53,812 nt of DNA, from contig CAJWJK010000002.1 in the NCBI GenBank assembly GCA_913041535.1, positions 202,793 through 256,604 of the forward strand, written 5' to 3'. The position numbers and the translations under genes were made by a program. Positions 41,121-50,542 of the stretch are shown one piece after another (within the stretch, counting starts at the first letter, position 1; the number at the start of each line of letters is the position of its first letter). The notes below the pieces were generated by a model. The model was not told the DNA's origin. It saw only the letters and a list, made by a program, of their open reading frames with translations, and did no database searches. Source of the stretch: an uncultured Alphaproteobacteria bacterium (GTDB lineage: Bacteria; Pseudomonadota; Alphaproteobacteria; VGEJ01).

Positions 41121-42110
41121 CTATTTCTGTCTGTGCAAAAGCTGGAACGCAGGCCACCAGAGACCCACCTGTACGAATGGTATCACCAAGAGTAACAGCC
41201 TGGTGGTTAAGCTCATTGAAATGGCTAATACGTAACTCCATCCGAACAACATGAACAGACTGGCAAGTCCAGCCTCGTTTGCACCGAACCCCCCAATGGT
41301 TTGTATAGGAATGGCGCTGATCAAATTGTACGCAGAGCCAATACTAAGTATCTCTCCGATATTGAGATTAATCTGTATGGCACGTAAACAAAAATAAATA
41401 ACACCCAACGTGCAAAGCCACCCAACTAACGTGGCAAGAACAACCTCAAAATATTCAGAGTAGCTGAGGCGGTGCATATACCAGCCCCTGATGGAAAATA
41501 GGGTTGATAATAGTCTTCGTTGCCAACGTTTGCGACGGCCCAAGATGCGCATAATCCCCATTGCGAACACCGACGCGACGCGGTCAGTTTTGTGTATGGT
41601 GATTATGAGACAGATGATGATTATGATGCAGGGTAGTACGTAGTATCCTGCGACATGGCCCTCGGCTGCTAGAATTGCAAGCCCAATCGCTAGTAGGCAA
41701 ATCACAATAAGGAGGTCGCAAAGGCGTTGGAACGCCAGATTGGCGATAGCTGCGCCAACTGGTATCGAAAACCTTTTCTGCAACATAATTATATATGCAA
41801 TTTCACCAAGACGAGCGGGTAGAACAGCCAAGTATGTCTCATGGAAAAGTGTTACATTGAGACGATGCCAAAAACTATGCATAGTGCGGTTTCGCATTAG
41901 CACACCCAATCGCCAACTCATCGCTAGGTTTGATAGAAAAGCACAGCACACTGCAATAATAGCCATATCCGTTCTTATATGTTGGATCGTTGCGTTGAAT
42001 AATCCGATATCCAGTTGACTTAATAGACCGCCCAACAGCATGACGGAAACTATGAATGAAACCACCCAAATTCGCGCACGTCTGCGCGCTGACATTCTAA
42101 AACCGATCAT
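41121..42110 (-). CDS. Lysylphosphatidylglycerol synthase TM-like / flippase-like membrane protein
   Basis: Around eight hydrophobic segments span the 329 residues. LPARLGEIAYIIMLQ near residue 96 and PIQTIGGFGANEAGLASLF near residue 271 match the conserved ARxGE and GGxGxxE motifs of the AglD/MprF-type membrane domain (UPF0104). Only the membrane domain is present, without the lysyl-transferase part. Such stand-alone proteins occur in glycolipid and polysaccharide loci, where lipid or lipid-linked sugar translocation is suspected but generally unproven. Confidence 0.8.
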   Translation of the reverse strand: MIGFRMSARRRARIWVVSFIVSVMLLGGLLSQLDIGLFNATIQHIRTDMAIIAVCCAFLSNLAMSWRLGVLMRNRTMHSFWHRLNVTLFHETYLAVLPARLGEIAYIIMLQKRFSIPVGAAIANLAFQRLCDLLIVICLLAIGLAILAAEGHVAGYYVLPCIIIIICLIITIHKTDRVASVFAMGIMRILGRRKRWQRRLLSTLFSIRGWYMHRLSYSEYFEVVLATLVGWLCTLGVIYFCLRAIQINLNIGEILSIGSAYNLISAIPIQTIGGFGANEAGLASLFMLFGWSYVLAISMSLTTRLLLLVIPFVQVGLWWPAFQLLHRQK

Positions 42111-42143
42111 AGTGCACGCAATTATTGCAAGTAAGAATGGGCA

Positions 42144-43367
42144 TTAACCCGTATTCAGGAGTTCTTCGTATATAGAAAGAGTTTCTTCTGTTACTTTTGT
42201 GTCGCTAAATTCAGTACACGCTAGGGAACGGCCCTGTTTTCCCATTTCTTTTCGCAACTCTTTATCTGTTACAATGGTGGTGAGCGCGTCAGCCAAGGCC
42301 TTGCTATCACCAGCTTTTACCAAAAGACCGTTGTTGCGGACAATTTCCCGGCATCCAGGTATGTCTGTTGCAACAATTGGGCGTCCAGAAGCTGCGGCTT
42401 CTATAAGAATTTTTGGCACTCCTTCCCCATAACGGGAGGGCAGACAGACAATGTGTGACGCGGCCAACACGTCTGGCATATCTTCGCGTCGCCCCCACCA
42501 TTCAATTAACCCTTCATCCACCCAGGCGAGAAGTTGTTTTTCAGGTACGGCCGTTGCAATTTTCGTTGTCGTGTTGCCAACGATCACAAAGCGTGCCCTC
42601 ACATTTTCTGCTGAAAGGTAACGAGCAGCCTGGATAAATTCTGCTACACCTTTCTCCCAGAGTAGGCGTGAAGCAAATACTATCAGAGGAGGGCCATTGG
42701 ATTCGGGTTTTGGATAAAATGCGTCGAGATCAACACCAGACCCCCGAATCAAAACCAAATTTTTTTGCTGGACGGCACCTAGTCGTTCCAGTTCATTTGC
42801 GTCACCTGTGTTCTGAACAATCACGCGAGCATTTCGGTGGGCGGTTGCAATTGCATAAAATCGACAAACTAGCCAACGGAGTATAGTAGCCAGCGTTCCC
42901 TTTGACGTGAATATATACCCAAGGCCAGAAACTGCACATACGATTGCGTTAGTTCTTGAGATCCGAGCGGCTAAGCCGCCGTAGAGAACTGGCTTTATGG
43001 TCACTAGATGCAGAACATCTGGTTTTAATCGTTTAAAGAGGCGATAAAGCGTGACAAATGTTCTTAAGTCGGCAAAAGGATTGCGGCCTCGACGTTGTAA
43101 AAAGATTGGATGCACGGAGATGTTTTCTGCTCGAAGTGACAGTGAGTCATAGTCACTAGGAGCCCATACGTTGTCAGTAGGTGCTGCTACATGTACTTCA
43201 AATCCTGCTTTTTGAGCGGCGCGAGCAATGTTAAGACGGTGTGATGAAAAAAAGTACGCCTCGTTTACAACGAATAGAAGGCGTTTTGCAGATTGTTTGA
43301 CCTCGGCGCGGTCGATGCACGATTCTTTTCGAATTTTGGACGATGCCTGGTAACTGGTTTTGATCAA
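42144..43367 (-). CDS. Family 4 glycosyltransferase
   Basis: This 407-residue GT-B enzyme has an N-terminal LLFVVNEAYFFSSHR strand and loop and DVLHLVTIKPVLYG near residue 115. IVFASRLLWEKGVAEFIQAA lies near residue 230, and the donor-binding E-x7-E region is SRYGEGVPKILIEAAASGRP near residue 315. GT4 enzymes are retaining transferases for nucleotide-activated hexoses and N-acetylhexosamines. The WbpL/CapM-like look suggests an amino-sugar transferase. The start is a TTG at 43367, and it heads the leftward assembly operon. Confidence 0.9.
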   Translation of the reverse strand: MIKTSYQASSKIRKESCIDRAEVKQSAKRLLFVVNEAYFFSSHRLNIARAAQKAGFEVHVAAPTDNVWAPSDYDSLSLRAENISVHPIFLQRRGRNPFADLRTFVTLYRLFKRLKPDVLHLVTIKPVLYGGLAARISRTNAIVCAVSGLGYIFTSKGTLATILRWLVCRFYAIATAHRNARVIVQNTGDANELERLGAVQQKNLVLIRGSGVDLDAFYPKPESNGPPLIVFASRLLWEKGVAEFIQAARYLSAENVRARFVIVGNTTTKIATAVPEKQLLAWVDEGLIEWWGRREDMPDVLAASHIVCLPSRYGEGVPKILIEAAASGRPIVATDIPGCREIVRNNGLLVKAGDSKALADALTTIVTDKELRKEMGKQGRSLACTEFSDTKVTEETLSIYEELLNTG

Positions 43368-43714
43368 GGCCGCCCTTACCTGCTTTGATGTTAGACTTGC
43401 ACCGGTGCCATGTCCGGCTGACTAATTATTCGGTACTAGGGCTGGTAAACGCCCAAAGAACAAATACTATAGAGCTGTCTAGCTAATGTCTTGGCCGAGG
43501 TAAAGTCCAAATAATAGTTGGCTGTCATTGTGGCAGCTTTTAACCTGGAAACATTATCTACTTATCTACCGTTGCATACTACACTATTTGGTCTTGGTAT
43601 CGCACATTTGTTAACGGTTTTTGCATATTGGGTCTTTCCCGGGAGGTTTTTTGTCGTACTCACCCAGTATCCACTTAACTCGTAAAAGTGCTGCAGTGAC
43701 CTCTGGTTTGTAAG
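43368..43714. other. Divergent intergenic region between GT4 and YdcF-like genes
   Basis: This 347-base stretch separates two outward-facing genes and must hold both promoters, but I cannot pick convincing boxes. Rightward, a frame from the GTG at 43530 to 43685 (51 residues, or 55 from the TTG at 43518) encodes a mostly hydrophobic peptide with the run TLFGLGIAHLLTVFAYW. It could be a small membrane protein, but no ribosome site precedes it. Confidence 0.3.
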
Positions 43715-44506
43715 ATGTTTATAGCTTCAAAGATAGTCTGGTTTCTCCTTAGTCCTGAGGTGTTGATATTCACTACCTTGGTAGTTGGTGGGGTTTTGTT
43801 GTGGACTCGATGGTTTTTAGTTGGTCGAGCAGTAACGAGTGTGGCTGTTATAGTTGTTGTGCTGGTTACTGTTTTTCCGGTGGGTACGTGGCTATTTTAC
43901 ATATTGGAAAGTCGATTTCCTCCGATTATGCCGCCAAGCTCCATCGATGGAATCGTCGTTCTGGGGGGAAGTTCTCGCCAGAGTCTTACTGCGGAACGAG
44001 GCCAAGTAGCGTTAAAGGAGAGTGCTGAAAGGTTAACGACTTTTGTTACGCTTGCCCGCAGATATCCAGATGCTCGATTAGTGTTTGTTGGTGGCTCATC
44101 TAGTCTTACTCGCCCAAACCTGACGGAGGCGGCAGATGCTCGGCAGATTTTCTCTGAGTTGGGCCTCGACGTTGGCCGTGTACATTACGAGACGAGATCG
44201 AGGAACACGTACGAAAATGCTTTATTATCGCTAGCAATTGCGAAGCCTTTGGGTGGAGAGAAGTGGTTGTTGATTACATCAGCATTTCATATGCCACGGG
44301 CTGTAGGGTGTTTCCGACGTGTCGGATGGGATATTACGCCATATCCAGTCGACTACCGAACCTCGACCAATATTCGTGTGATTGGAGGTCTTTCGGTTGG
44401 CTCAAGTATAAAGAGGCTGACTCACGCGGCACATGAGTGGGTTGGTCTTGTTGCATACTATATTATGGGCAGAACAAATGCGTTTCTCCCCTTACCTAGG
44501 GCCTGA
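43715..44506 (+). CDS. YdcF/ElyC-like DUF218 membrane protein
   Basis: Two hydrophobic segments at the N-terminus (about residues 6-30 and 37-60) precede a DUF218 domain. That domain begins GIVVLGGSS, continues with ARRYPDARLVFVGGSS and SRNTYENALLS, and ends with WLLITSAFHMPRAVGCFRRV. This is the ElyC/SanA arrangement. Family members affect envelope integrity and undecaprenyl-phosphate use. The domain would lie in the periplasm. Its stop faces the gmhA stop two bases away. Confidence 0.87.
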   Translation: MFIASKIVWFLLSPEVLIFTTLVVGGVLLWTRWFLVGRAVTSVAVIVVVLVTVFPVGTWLFYILESRFPPIMPPSSIDGIVVLGGSSRQSLTAERGQVALKESAERLTTFVTLARRYPDARLVFVGGSSSLTRPNLTEAADARQIFSELGLDVGRVHYETRSRNTYENALLSLAIAKPLGGEKWLLITSAFHMPRAVGCFRRVGWDITPYPVDYRTSTNIRVIGGLSVGSSIKRLTHAAHEWVGLVAYYIMGRTNAFLPLPRA

Positions 44507-44508
44507 TC

Positions 44509-45099
44509 TCAATTGGAAGTAAGCTTTAACTCAAGCTCGAGTGCTCCACAGAGGATTTGCCCTATTAGGATGTGCATCTCTTGAATGCGAGCAGTTGTTT
44601 CGGACGGCACAATAAGCAGGGGGTCTGCGATGTTAGGCAGGGCCCCTCCGTTGCCACCTGACATAGCTGCCGCCCGCAAACCTTGTGCTCGCGCAGTTTC
44701 CAAGCCCCTGATAACGTTGACGCTACGGCCTGACGTTGATATTGCGATGGCTATATCTCCTGGTTTGCCTAATGCTTCGATCTGTCTGGCAAAAAGATAA
44801 TCAAAACCGAGGTCATTACCGATGGCTGTCAGCACTGAACTATCGGTAGTTAAAGCAATCGCTGGAATTGGAACCCGATCGTTTCGGTAACGGACACAAA
44901 GTTCCGTTGCTAGGTGCTGTGCATCTGCCGCGCTGCCACCGTTACCGAAAAATAGAATCTTATTGCCAGCAGTTACGGCAATTGCGCAATGGTGAAGTAG
45001 CTGCTGGAGTGGCTCGAACATCGTATGTTTGGTTGCTTGCAATACAAGATCATGTTCGTCAAATTCAGCTTGGTACATGGCATCAAAGTTCAAGGGCAT
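44509..45099 (-). CDS. gmhA: Phosphoheptose isomerase (SIS domain)
   Basis: GmhA converts sedoheptulose 7-phosphate to D-glycero-D-manno-heptose 7-phosphate for the LPS inner core or for nucleotide-heptoses. The 196-residue protein has FFGNGGSAADAQHLATELC near residue 49, IALTTDSSVLTAIGNDLGF near 81, and AISTSGRSVNVIRGLE near 118. All are characteristic of the family, as is the C-terminal IQEMHILIGQILCGALE helix. It stands alone here without gmhB, hldE or hldD. A 604-base gap lies upstream. Confidence 0.9.
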   Translation of the reverse strand: MPLNFDAMYQAEFDEHDLVLQATKHTMFEPLQQLLHHCAIAVTAGNKILFFGNGGSAADAQHLATELCVRYRNDRVPIPAIALTTDSSVLTAIGNDLGFDYLFARQIEALGKPGDIAIAISTSGRSVNVIRGLETARAQGLRAAAMSGGNGGALPNIADPLLIVPSETTARIQEMHILIGQILCGALELELKLTSN

Positions 45100-45703
45100 A
45101 TCGTGCTCCCCCGTGCTACGCTAGTTATGAAAAGTGTGTGCATTTGGATAATCATTAGAAAGAGTTGATAGCTAGCCGCCAAACATCCAAGAATTATATA
45201 ATTTGCTCTCTTTTGGAGGAAAAGGACAGTCAGGTGTGCAGAAGCCTGATTACAGTAGCGTTTTTCAATCTATTCGGAAGTTATGGCGGTGCCTCTTGAG
45301 CTCGAATGTGCGCACTGTTTTTGAGTGTGTATTTAGAGGCTATCGCCCCCGTTCTGGCGAACTTGAGGTGCCGCGTGTGCTGTTTTTGTTAAATGCTTGC
45401 GGCAGCATTTTCCACTGGAGAACTGTAGCTTTGGTCAAGTGAGCATTTGGTGCCAGCAAAGGACATCAAATCGATGTTATACTTAATGATGAACAGTATT
45501 GACCCAGGTGAGCTATCTAATTCTGTCTCGTCACCTCGTATATAGGCAGTATGTGTTTTCGATTCATTGGATATCCAATAAGCTCAAGTCATCCAGAAAA
45601 TCAGCATCTCTCTGTTTAATAACGGCCCTTGAACGAGAAACTTCAGCATGCTTTGCTTAACTATGGATAAGATGATTCTAACGTTTGGATTCTAGGGGGA
45701 TGT
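45100..45703. other. 604-base intergenic region between gmhA and the amide-bond gene group
   Basis: The stretch must contain the leftward gmhA promoter and the rightward promoter for the amidohydrolase gene, neither of which I can locate with confidence. A rightward frame of up to 79 residues (45203-45442, or from the GTG at 45236 with GGAGG upstream) is present, rich in Arg, Ser and Val, and unlike anything I recognise. I do not annotate it as a gene. Confidence 0.4.
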
Positions 45704-46948
45704 GTGGAAGCACTCTATAGCGGAGGCCTAATCTTTGATGGAGAGAGGCTGCTCGAGAATCATGGTGTTATGGTGAAGGGTGGCCGTATAGTTCGGTTGG
45801 CGCCGTCGACCGAATTTGTAGGATTTACCGGGAAACATGTGGACACTACAGGGCAAACCGTTCTTCCAGGTTTGATTGATTGTCACATACATATATGCAT
45901 CGGGGCTGAAGCTGATCTGGTTGCCGTACTTGGGCAGCTTTCCGAATCAGAACTTGCTGTCCGTGCTATGGAGAATGCACAGTCAACTTTGCGTGGTGGA
46001 GTTACTTCTGCGCGGGACCTTGGGGGAAAATCCTTTGTCGAAATAACTGTCAGGGATGCCATTAATGCGGGTCGTTGTCTAGGTCCAACATTGATGTGTG
46101 CTGGACAACTAATCTGTATGACGGGTGGACACGGTTCGTGGCTGGGTACGGAGGCCGATGGTGCTGAGGAGATTGTTCGTGCTGTGCGAAATAATATAAA
46201 GGCGGGTGCTGATCTCATAAAGGTGATAGCGACTGGCGGCGTGCTTACGCCTAATGTTGATCCGATGCAGGCTCATTTCGATAAAGCCGAATTATGTGCG
46301 GCAGTATACGAGTCCCATCGTTTTGATAGAAGGATTACGGCGCATGCTCTCGGAGCACCGGGAATTAGTAACGCAGTTGAGGCTGGAATTGATTCAATAG
46401 AGCATGGATTTCAGATCACAGACGAGCTGGTTTCTGAGATGGTTTCGAAAGGTATAGTCCTGGTTCCTACAATATCGGCACTTCAGGAGATAGTGCAAAA
46501 CGCGAAGTCTGGCATACCAGATTACGCGTTTGAGAAAGCTTCTCGTTTCTGTGAGATGCACCGTAGTTCAATTCGTGAGTTTCATGCTGCTGGAGGAACT
46601 ATAGCTATGGGTACTGATGCAGGAACTCCTTTCAATTATCACGGCAACAATGTTCATGAGCTTGGTTATATGGTCGATTATGGGCTTAGTCCTCTTGAGG
46701 CATTGCAGGCTGCTACAAAACACTCTGGTGATTTGTGTAATTTGTCAGATCGAGGATTGGTGCGGGAGGGCTATTGGGCAGATCTGCTCATAGTTTCCGG
46801 AAATCCAGTTCAAGATATTTCTGCGGTATCTAGGGGGGAAAACCATGTGCGTGTGGTCAAGGAGGGGTTTGATGTATTTGATCATCTTGGTCCTTACATA
46901 GCAGACGGGCGAGCGCAAAGGTTCATTCATGATGAACCATCATTTTGA
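45704..46948 (+). CDS. Binuclear metal-dependent amidohydrolase (prolidase/imidazolonepropionase-like)
   Basis: The 414-residue protein has a full metal site of the amidohydrolase superfamily: His61 and His63 in DCHIHIC, Lys173 in LIKVIATGG (the likely carboxylated lysine), His214 in TAHALG, His234 in SIEHGF and Asp305 in GTDAGTP. It resembles the Xaa-Arg/Lys dipeptidase and carboxypeptidase branch (Cc2672-like) that cleaves N-acyl or peptide bonds. It starts with GTG at 45704 after an AGGGGGA ribosome site and has no signal peptide. Its last 20 bases overlap the start of a COG0523 GTPase gene. Confidence 0.87.
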   Translation: MEALYSGGLIFDGERLLENHGVMVKGGRIVRLAPSTEFVGFTGKHVDTTGQTVLPGLIDCHIHICIGAEADLVAVLGQLSESELAVRAMENAQSTLRGGVTSARDLGGKSFVEITVRDAINAGRCLGPTLMCAGQLICMTGGHGSWLGTEADGAEEIVRAVRNNIKAGADLIKVIATGGVLTPNVDPMQAHFDKAELCAAVYESHRFDRRITAHALGAPGISNAVEAGIDSIEHGFQITDELVSEMVSKGIVLVPTISALQEIVQNAKSGIPDYAFEKASRFCEMHRSSIREFHAAGGTIAMGTDAGTPFNYHGNNVHELGYMVDYGLSPLEALQAATKHSGDLCNLSDRGLVREGYWADLLIVSGNPVQDISAVSRGENHVRVVKEGFDVFDHLGPYIADGRAQRFIHDEPSF

Positions 46949-47972
46949 AACTGCCGAGTTTTCTATTAGCAAAGTTAAGACTTCATCCACTGCTAAGTTG
47001 CGCGCTTCGGTCATTACAGGGTTTCTGGGTAGTGGAAAGACCACACTGGTGTCTGGTATTCTCAAACAGCCGCAAGGGGAACGTGTTGCCGTCATTGTTA
47101 ATGAATTTGGTGAGGTGGGGCTTGATCACCAGTTAGTGAGACATGTGGCAGAGGATATCGTTCTACTCGACACAGGGTGTCTGTGCTGTGCTCTTCGGAA
47201 TGACTTAGTGGAGACGATTGAACAGTTGCTCGAACGAAGGGATGACATGTCGATACCATCGTTTGATAGAATTCTGGTAGAGACCAGCGGTTTAGCAGAG
47301 CCAGGTCCAGTAGTACACAGTTTTATGTCAGAGGCCGAGATTGTATCGAAACTGTGTTTTGATGGTGTTATAGCCACGGCGGATGCGATCAATTTTGAGA
47401 GACAAGTAGAAACTTTTTCAGAGACAGCGAACCAACTTGCGTTTGCTGATCGAATAGTTCTAACCAAGACTGACATCGCCACAGCGGCTCAAGTAAATGT
47501 TGTGCGTAATCGTCTCCGTTCAATTAATCCTGGCGCACCGATCATTGTTTCTACAGGAGCACCAATTCACATGGGGGAGCTTTTTGGCGCAGGTCTTTAT
47601 GACCCTGTTACCCAAGTAACCAACGTTTCGGGTTGGCTTCGAGAGGAGGCTTATGCAACGTCACATGCACACGGCCACGGCATTAGATCCTTTTGCCTTA
47701 ACCTTACCGAATCAATTGATCTGGTTTCGCTTACTCGCTGGCTTAGCTTGCTTACTGCGCTTCATGGTGAGGAGATATTGCGGCTAAAGGGAATTATTGC
47801 GATCATTGGAGAGGATCGTCCATTAGTGATTCACGCTATCCATCATCTTTTTCACCCGCCCGCATTTTTGGAAAAATGGCCATATGGGATGAAAGAAGGG
47901 CGAATAGTGTTCATCACTCGAAACCTTTCCGAAGCGGATGTGCGTGATAGCATGAGCGCTTATATAAAATAA
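46929..47972 (+). CDS. COG0523 (CobW/ZNG-like) metallochaperone GTPase
   Basis: Walker A is GFLGSGKTT at residues 31-39. The metal-binding GCLCC sits at about 83-87 with Cys84, Cys86 and Cys87. The switch region [12 protein letters not shown] and the guanine-specificity motif LTKTD follow. A His-rich linker (SHAHGHG near residue 241) precedes the C-terminal CobW_C domain. Such GTPases deliver zinc, cobalt or iron to client enzymes. It overlaps the amidohydrolase gene by 20 bases, so that metal enzyme is the likely client. Two adjacent ATGs at 46929 and 46932 are possible starts. Confidence 0.9.
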   Translation: MMNHHFETAEFSISKVKTSSTAKLRASVITGFLGSGKTTLVSGILKQPQGERVAVIVNEFGEVGLDHQLVRHVAEDIVLLDTGCLCCALRNDLVETIEQLLERRDDMSIPSFDRILVETSGLAEPGPVVHSFMSEAEIVSKLCFDGVIATADAINFERQVETFSETANQLAFADRIVLTKTDIATAAQVNVVRNRLRSINPGAPIIVSTGAPIHMGELFGAGLYDPVTQVTNVSGWLREEAYATSHAHGHGIRSFCLNLTESIDLVSLTRWLSLLTALHGEEILRLKGIIAIIGEDRPLVIHAIHHLFHPPAFLEKWPYGMKEGRIVFITRNLSEADVRDSMSAYIK

Positions 47973-48202
47973 GGTGTGGTTACGATGAACATGTTGCTTT
48001 GCCGTTTCGTTTTTGGTTTAGGGTTCAACAGTTCTATTCTCTTTGGGAATAAATCATTTAATTCATTAGATGTAGCGGTGGGGTATCGGCGGCGGGTAGG
48101 CATGGCTAAGAAGGCACAATCATTCAGTGCATCGAAGCGTTTGCCGTGGAGAGGTTGGGCTAGTTTTAGTTCGGCAATAACCGCCACGAAACATTAGATT
48201 TA

Positions 48203-50488
48203 TTGATATTATCAGGCCGTACAATTCAAGCTAGGTTAAAAATCATTACAATAGCTGCCGTCATTACAGCGTTAGTGACGGCATCCTGTGCATTGATAGT
48301 ACCATTTCCGCCGAAAGTTGATTTAGAGGAACGGCTTACTGCATTCCCGCAAACGAAACTGCCGTTATCAGCGCCAGCAAAAGTCTATTGGAATTTAAAC
48401 CAGGTGCCATTCGTTGATGCTAAGACTGACGAGGATGCAGCATTTGTTATAGGGCTTATCCATGCTCATTTGAGGCTTGGGCAAATGGAGGTAATGCGTC
48501 GTATTGCTGCCGGGCGCATTTCTGAAATGGGCGGTCCGCTCGCGATAGACATAGATCACTCATTGAGAGTGCTCAACCTTGGTCGCGTTGCGTCACAGGT
48601 TGTAGCTTCCATGCCAGACGACACACGACGGTGGCTCGAATCTTTTGTCCTTGGAATTAATTACTACCAAAATAGTATTGAATTCCTACCACATGAGTTT
48701 CAGGTTCTTGGATTGGAACGAGAAGTCTGGACTGCTGAAGACGTTATAACTATTGGCAGACTTGCCTCAGTCGATGTTAACTGGATTGTTTGGTACCGCC
48801 TGTTAGCGTTGAGGAATGAACCTGGCTGGGCAGTGCTTTGGTCTCGTTTGCTTGACGAGGGAACCGCATCACTACCAAGCTTTATTTCTGAAAACTCAGA
48901 CAGTTTGAATTCGCTTACCGATATTGTTTTGGGTATGAGTCGATCGGGTAGTAATGCGGTTGCGATATCAGGGGACAAAAGTATTACTGGAAGTGGGCTG
49001 ATAGCTAGCGATCCTCACCTTGGCCTAACTGTGCCAAACCTGTGGCTTATCGCTGGATATAGGTCGCCATCATATCACGCTGTGGGAATGATGATTCCCG
49101 GCATCCCGTTTATTGCGTTTGGTCGTAATAGGGATATTGGTTGGGGGGGAACCAATATGCGTGCAGCTAACTCTGATCTTTTTGACGTTAGTGTTCTCAA
49201 TCCAGAAAGCTTTGTGGAGAGGGAAGAAAAAATCAAGGTAAGGTGGTGGTTTGACAAAAATATTACGGTACGAGAAACGGAATTTGGCCCAATAATCTCT
49301 GATGCTCCTGCTGTTCCATCTATCTCAGATGATCAGATAGGCTTGCGGTGGATTGGTCACCAGCCAAGTGATGAGCTGACGTCGATGCTAAAGGTTAATC
49401 GCGCACGGAACTGGAACGAATTCAAGGATGCATTGGAAGGGTTTGCGGTTTCACCACAGAATATGGTTTTTGCTGACAGGCATGGCCATATAGGCATGAT
49501 AATGGCAACTCATATTCCCCAGAGGAAAGTTGCCAAACCTAAAGATTTAGTCTTGCAGCCACACGACTTAGATCACTGGAGCAGTATTCTGACAAGTCAG
49601 GATCTCCCAGCAAGCTATAATCCGAAGTCGGGCTATCTTGTATCGGCCAACAATTTAGCTACAGAAACAGATATGCCGATCGGATATTTTTTTTCATCCA
49701 ATGATCGTGTTCATCGTTTGAGCGAGCGTCTTGTCGAATTAGACCGAGTCTCTGTCAGGGACCTTGAAGAGCTGCAACGTGATGTTTTCATGCATTCGGC
49801 AGTTGAATTGCGAAATGCTTTTCTCGAACGGATTAAGACATTATCTAACACACACAAATTGGATACACTACAATTTCTCAATGTTTTGGAAGACTGGGAT
49901 GGGTATTACCACAAGACGTCAGCTGGGCCCGTCGCAATCGAACTCCTGACGTACTATTTTGTTGATAATTATTATAGTGAAAGCCAAAAGGCTGCCTACG
50001 CAGCAACTGGCCGACAAATGACGAGCTTGCTTCACGAACTTAATACAGCTAGCAGGACAGTTATTGATGCTGCTCTACATCCAGCTTTATTGTCTGCAAG
50101 TGCTAAGTTTAAAGAGTTTTCGACATGGGGAGATATGCACTCGATAAGCCTATCTCATCCGTTGAGGTTCATACCGATCATCGGACGTTACTATCGCTTT
50201 GGAACTTTTCCAGTCTCCGGTGGGAGTACGACGATAATGAAAACGGCTAATCGACTTACAGATCAACGTCACACTGCAAGCTACGGTTCAAATGCACGCC
50301 ATATCTCTGATATGTCAGATCTTGATTCCAATTATTTGGTTCTTTTGGGTGGCCAAGATGGCTGGATTAACAGTACGACTTTTCTTGATCAAGTGACTCT
50401 CTGGCGCACGGGAGGTTATGTGCGTGTCCCTATGAGGATGCGGACAATACAAAATGACTTTCCTTATCTCATGGAGTTGACACCATAA
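48203..50488 (+). CDS. Penicillin-acylase-family Ntn hydrolase, exported, possible lipoprotein
   Basis: The family cleaves amide bonds of N-acyl compounds (penicillins, acyl-homoserine lactones, N-acyl amino acids) after self-processing into alpha and beta chains. The 761 residues start with a hydrophobic signal (about 13-33) ending in TASC, a possible but imperfect lipobox with Cys29. The alpha chain runs to about residue 249. The predicted beta-chain N-terminal nucleophile is Ser250 in RSGSNAVAISG, followed by LIASDPHLGL, GIPFIAFGRNRDIGWGGTN and the late GGSTTIMKTANR. The start is a TTG at 48203 without a clear ribosome site. The 230 bases before it hold no supported gene. It is the only visibly exported enzyme of this group. 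Confidence 0.87.
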   Translation: MILSGRTIQARLKIITIAAVITALVTASCALIVPFPPKVDLEERLTAFPQTKLPLSAPAKVYWNLNQVPFVDAKTDEDAAFVIGLIHAHLRLGQMEVMRRIAAGRISEMGGPLAIDIDHSLRVLNLGRVASQVVASMPDDTRRWLESFVLGINYYQNSIEFLPHEFQVLGLEREVWTAEDVITIGRLASVDVNWIVWYRLLALRNEPGWAVLWSRLLDEGTASLPSFISENSDSLNSLTDIVLGMSRSGSNAVAISGDKSITGSGLIASDPHLGLTVPNLWLIAGYRSPSYHAVGMMIPGIPFIAFGRNRDIGWGGTNMRAANSDLFDVSVLNPESFVEREEKIKVRWWFDKNITVRETEFGPIISDAPAVPSISDDQIGLRWIGHQPSDELTSMLKVNRARNWNEFKDALEGFAVSPQNMVFADRHGHIGMIMATHIPQRKVAKPKDLVLQPHDLDHWSSILTSQDLPASYNPKSGYLVSANNLATETDMPIGYFFSSNDRVHRLSERLVELDRVSVRDLEELQRDVFMHSAVELRNAFLERIKTLSNTHKLDTLQFLNVLEDWDGYYHKTSAGPVAIELLTYYFVDNYYSESQKAAYAATGRQMTSLLHELNTASRTVIDAALHPALLSASAKFKEFSTWGDMHSISLSHPLRFIPIIGRYYRFGTFPVSGGSTTIMKTANRLTDQRHTASYGSNARHISDMSDLDSNYLVLLGGQDGWINSTTFLDQVTLWRTGGYVRVPMRMRTIQNDFPYLMELTP

Positions 50489-50542
50489 TTTGTAATGTAG
50501 CGAACATACATTTTAACTTTCGACTAATGGCCGAATAAAAGT

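Noticed and set aside
45203-45442. A 79-residue rightward frame upstream of the amidohydrolase gene with GGAGG nearby.
   Set aside because: No family likeness; the usable start (GTG at 45236) is poorly spaced from the GGAGG, and the composition is not convincing. Treated as intergenic.
47973-48202. Open frames on both strands in the 230-base gap (a 73-residue frame rightward and a 75-residue frame leftward).
   Set aside because: Neither has a recognisable family, a clear ribosome site or a compelling composition, and each weakens the case for the other. Left unannotated; I see no other signal in the gap.
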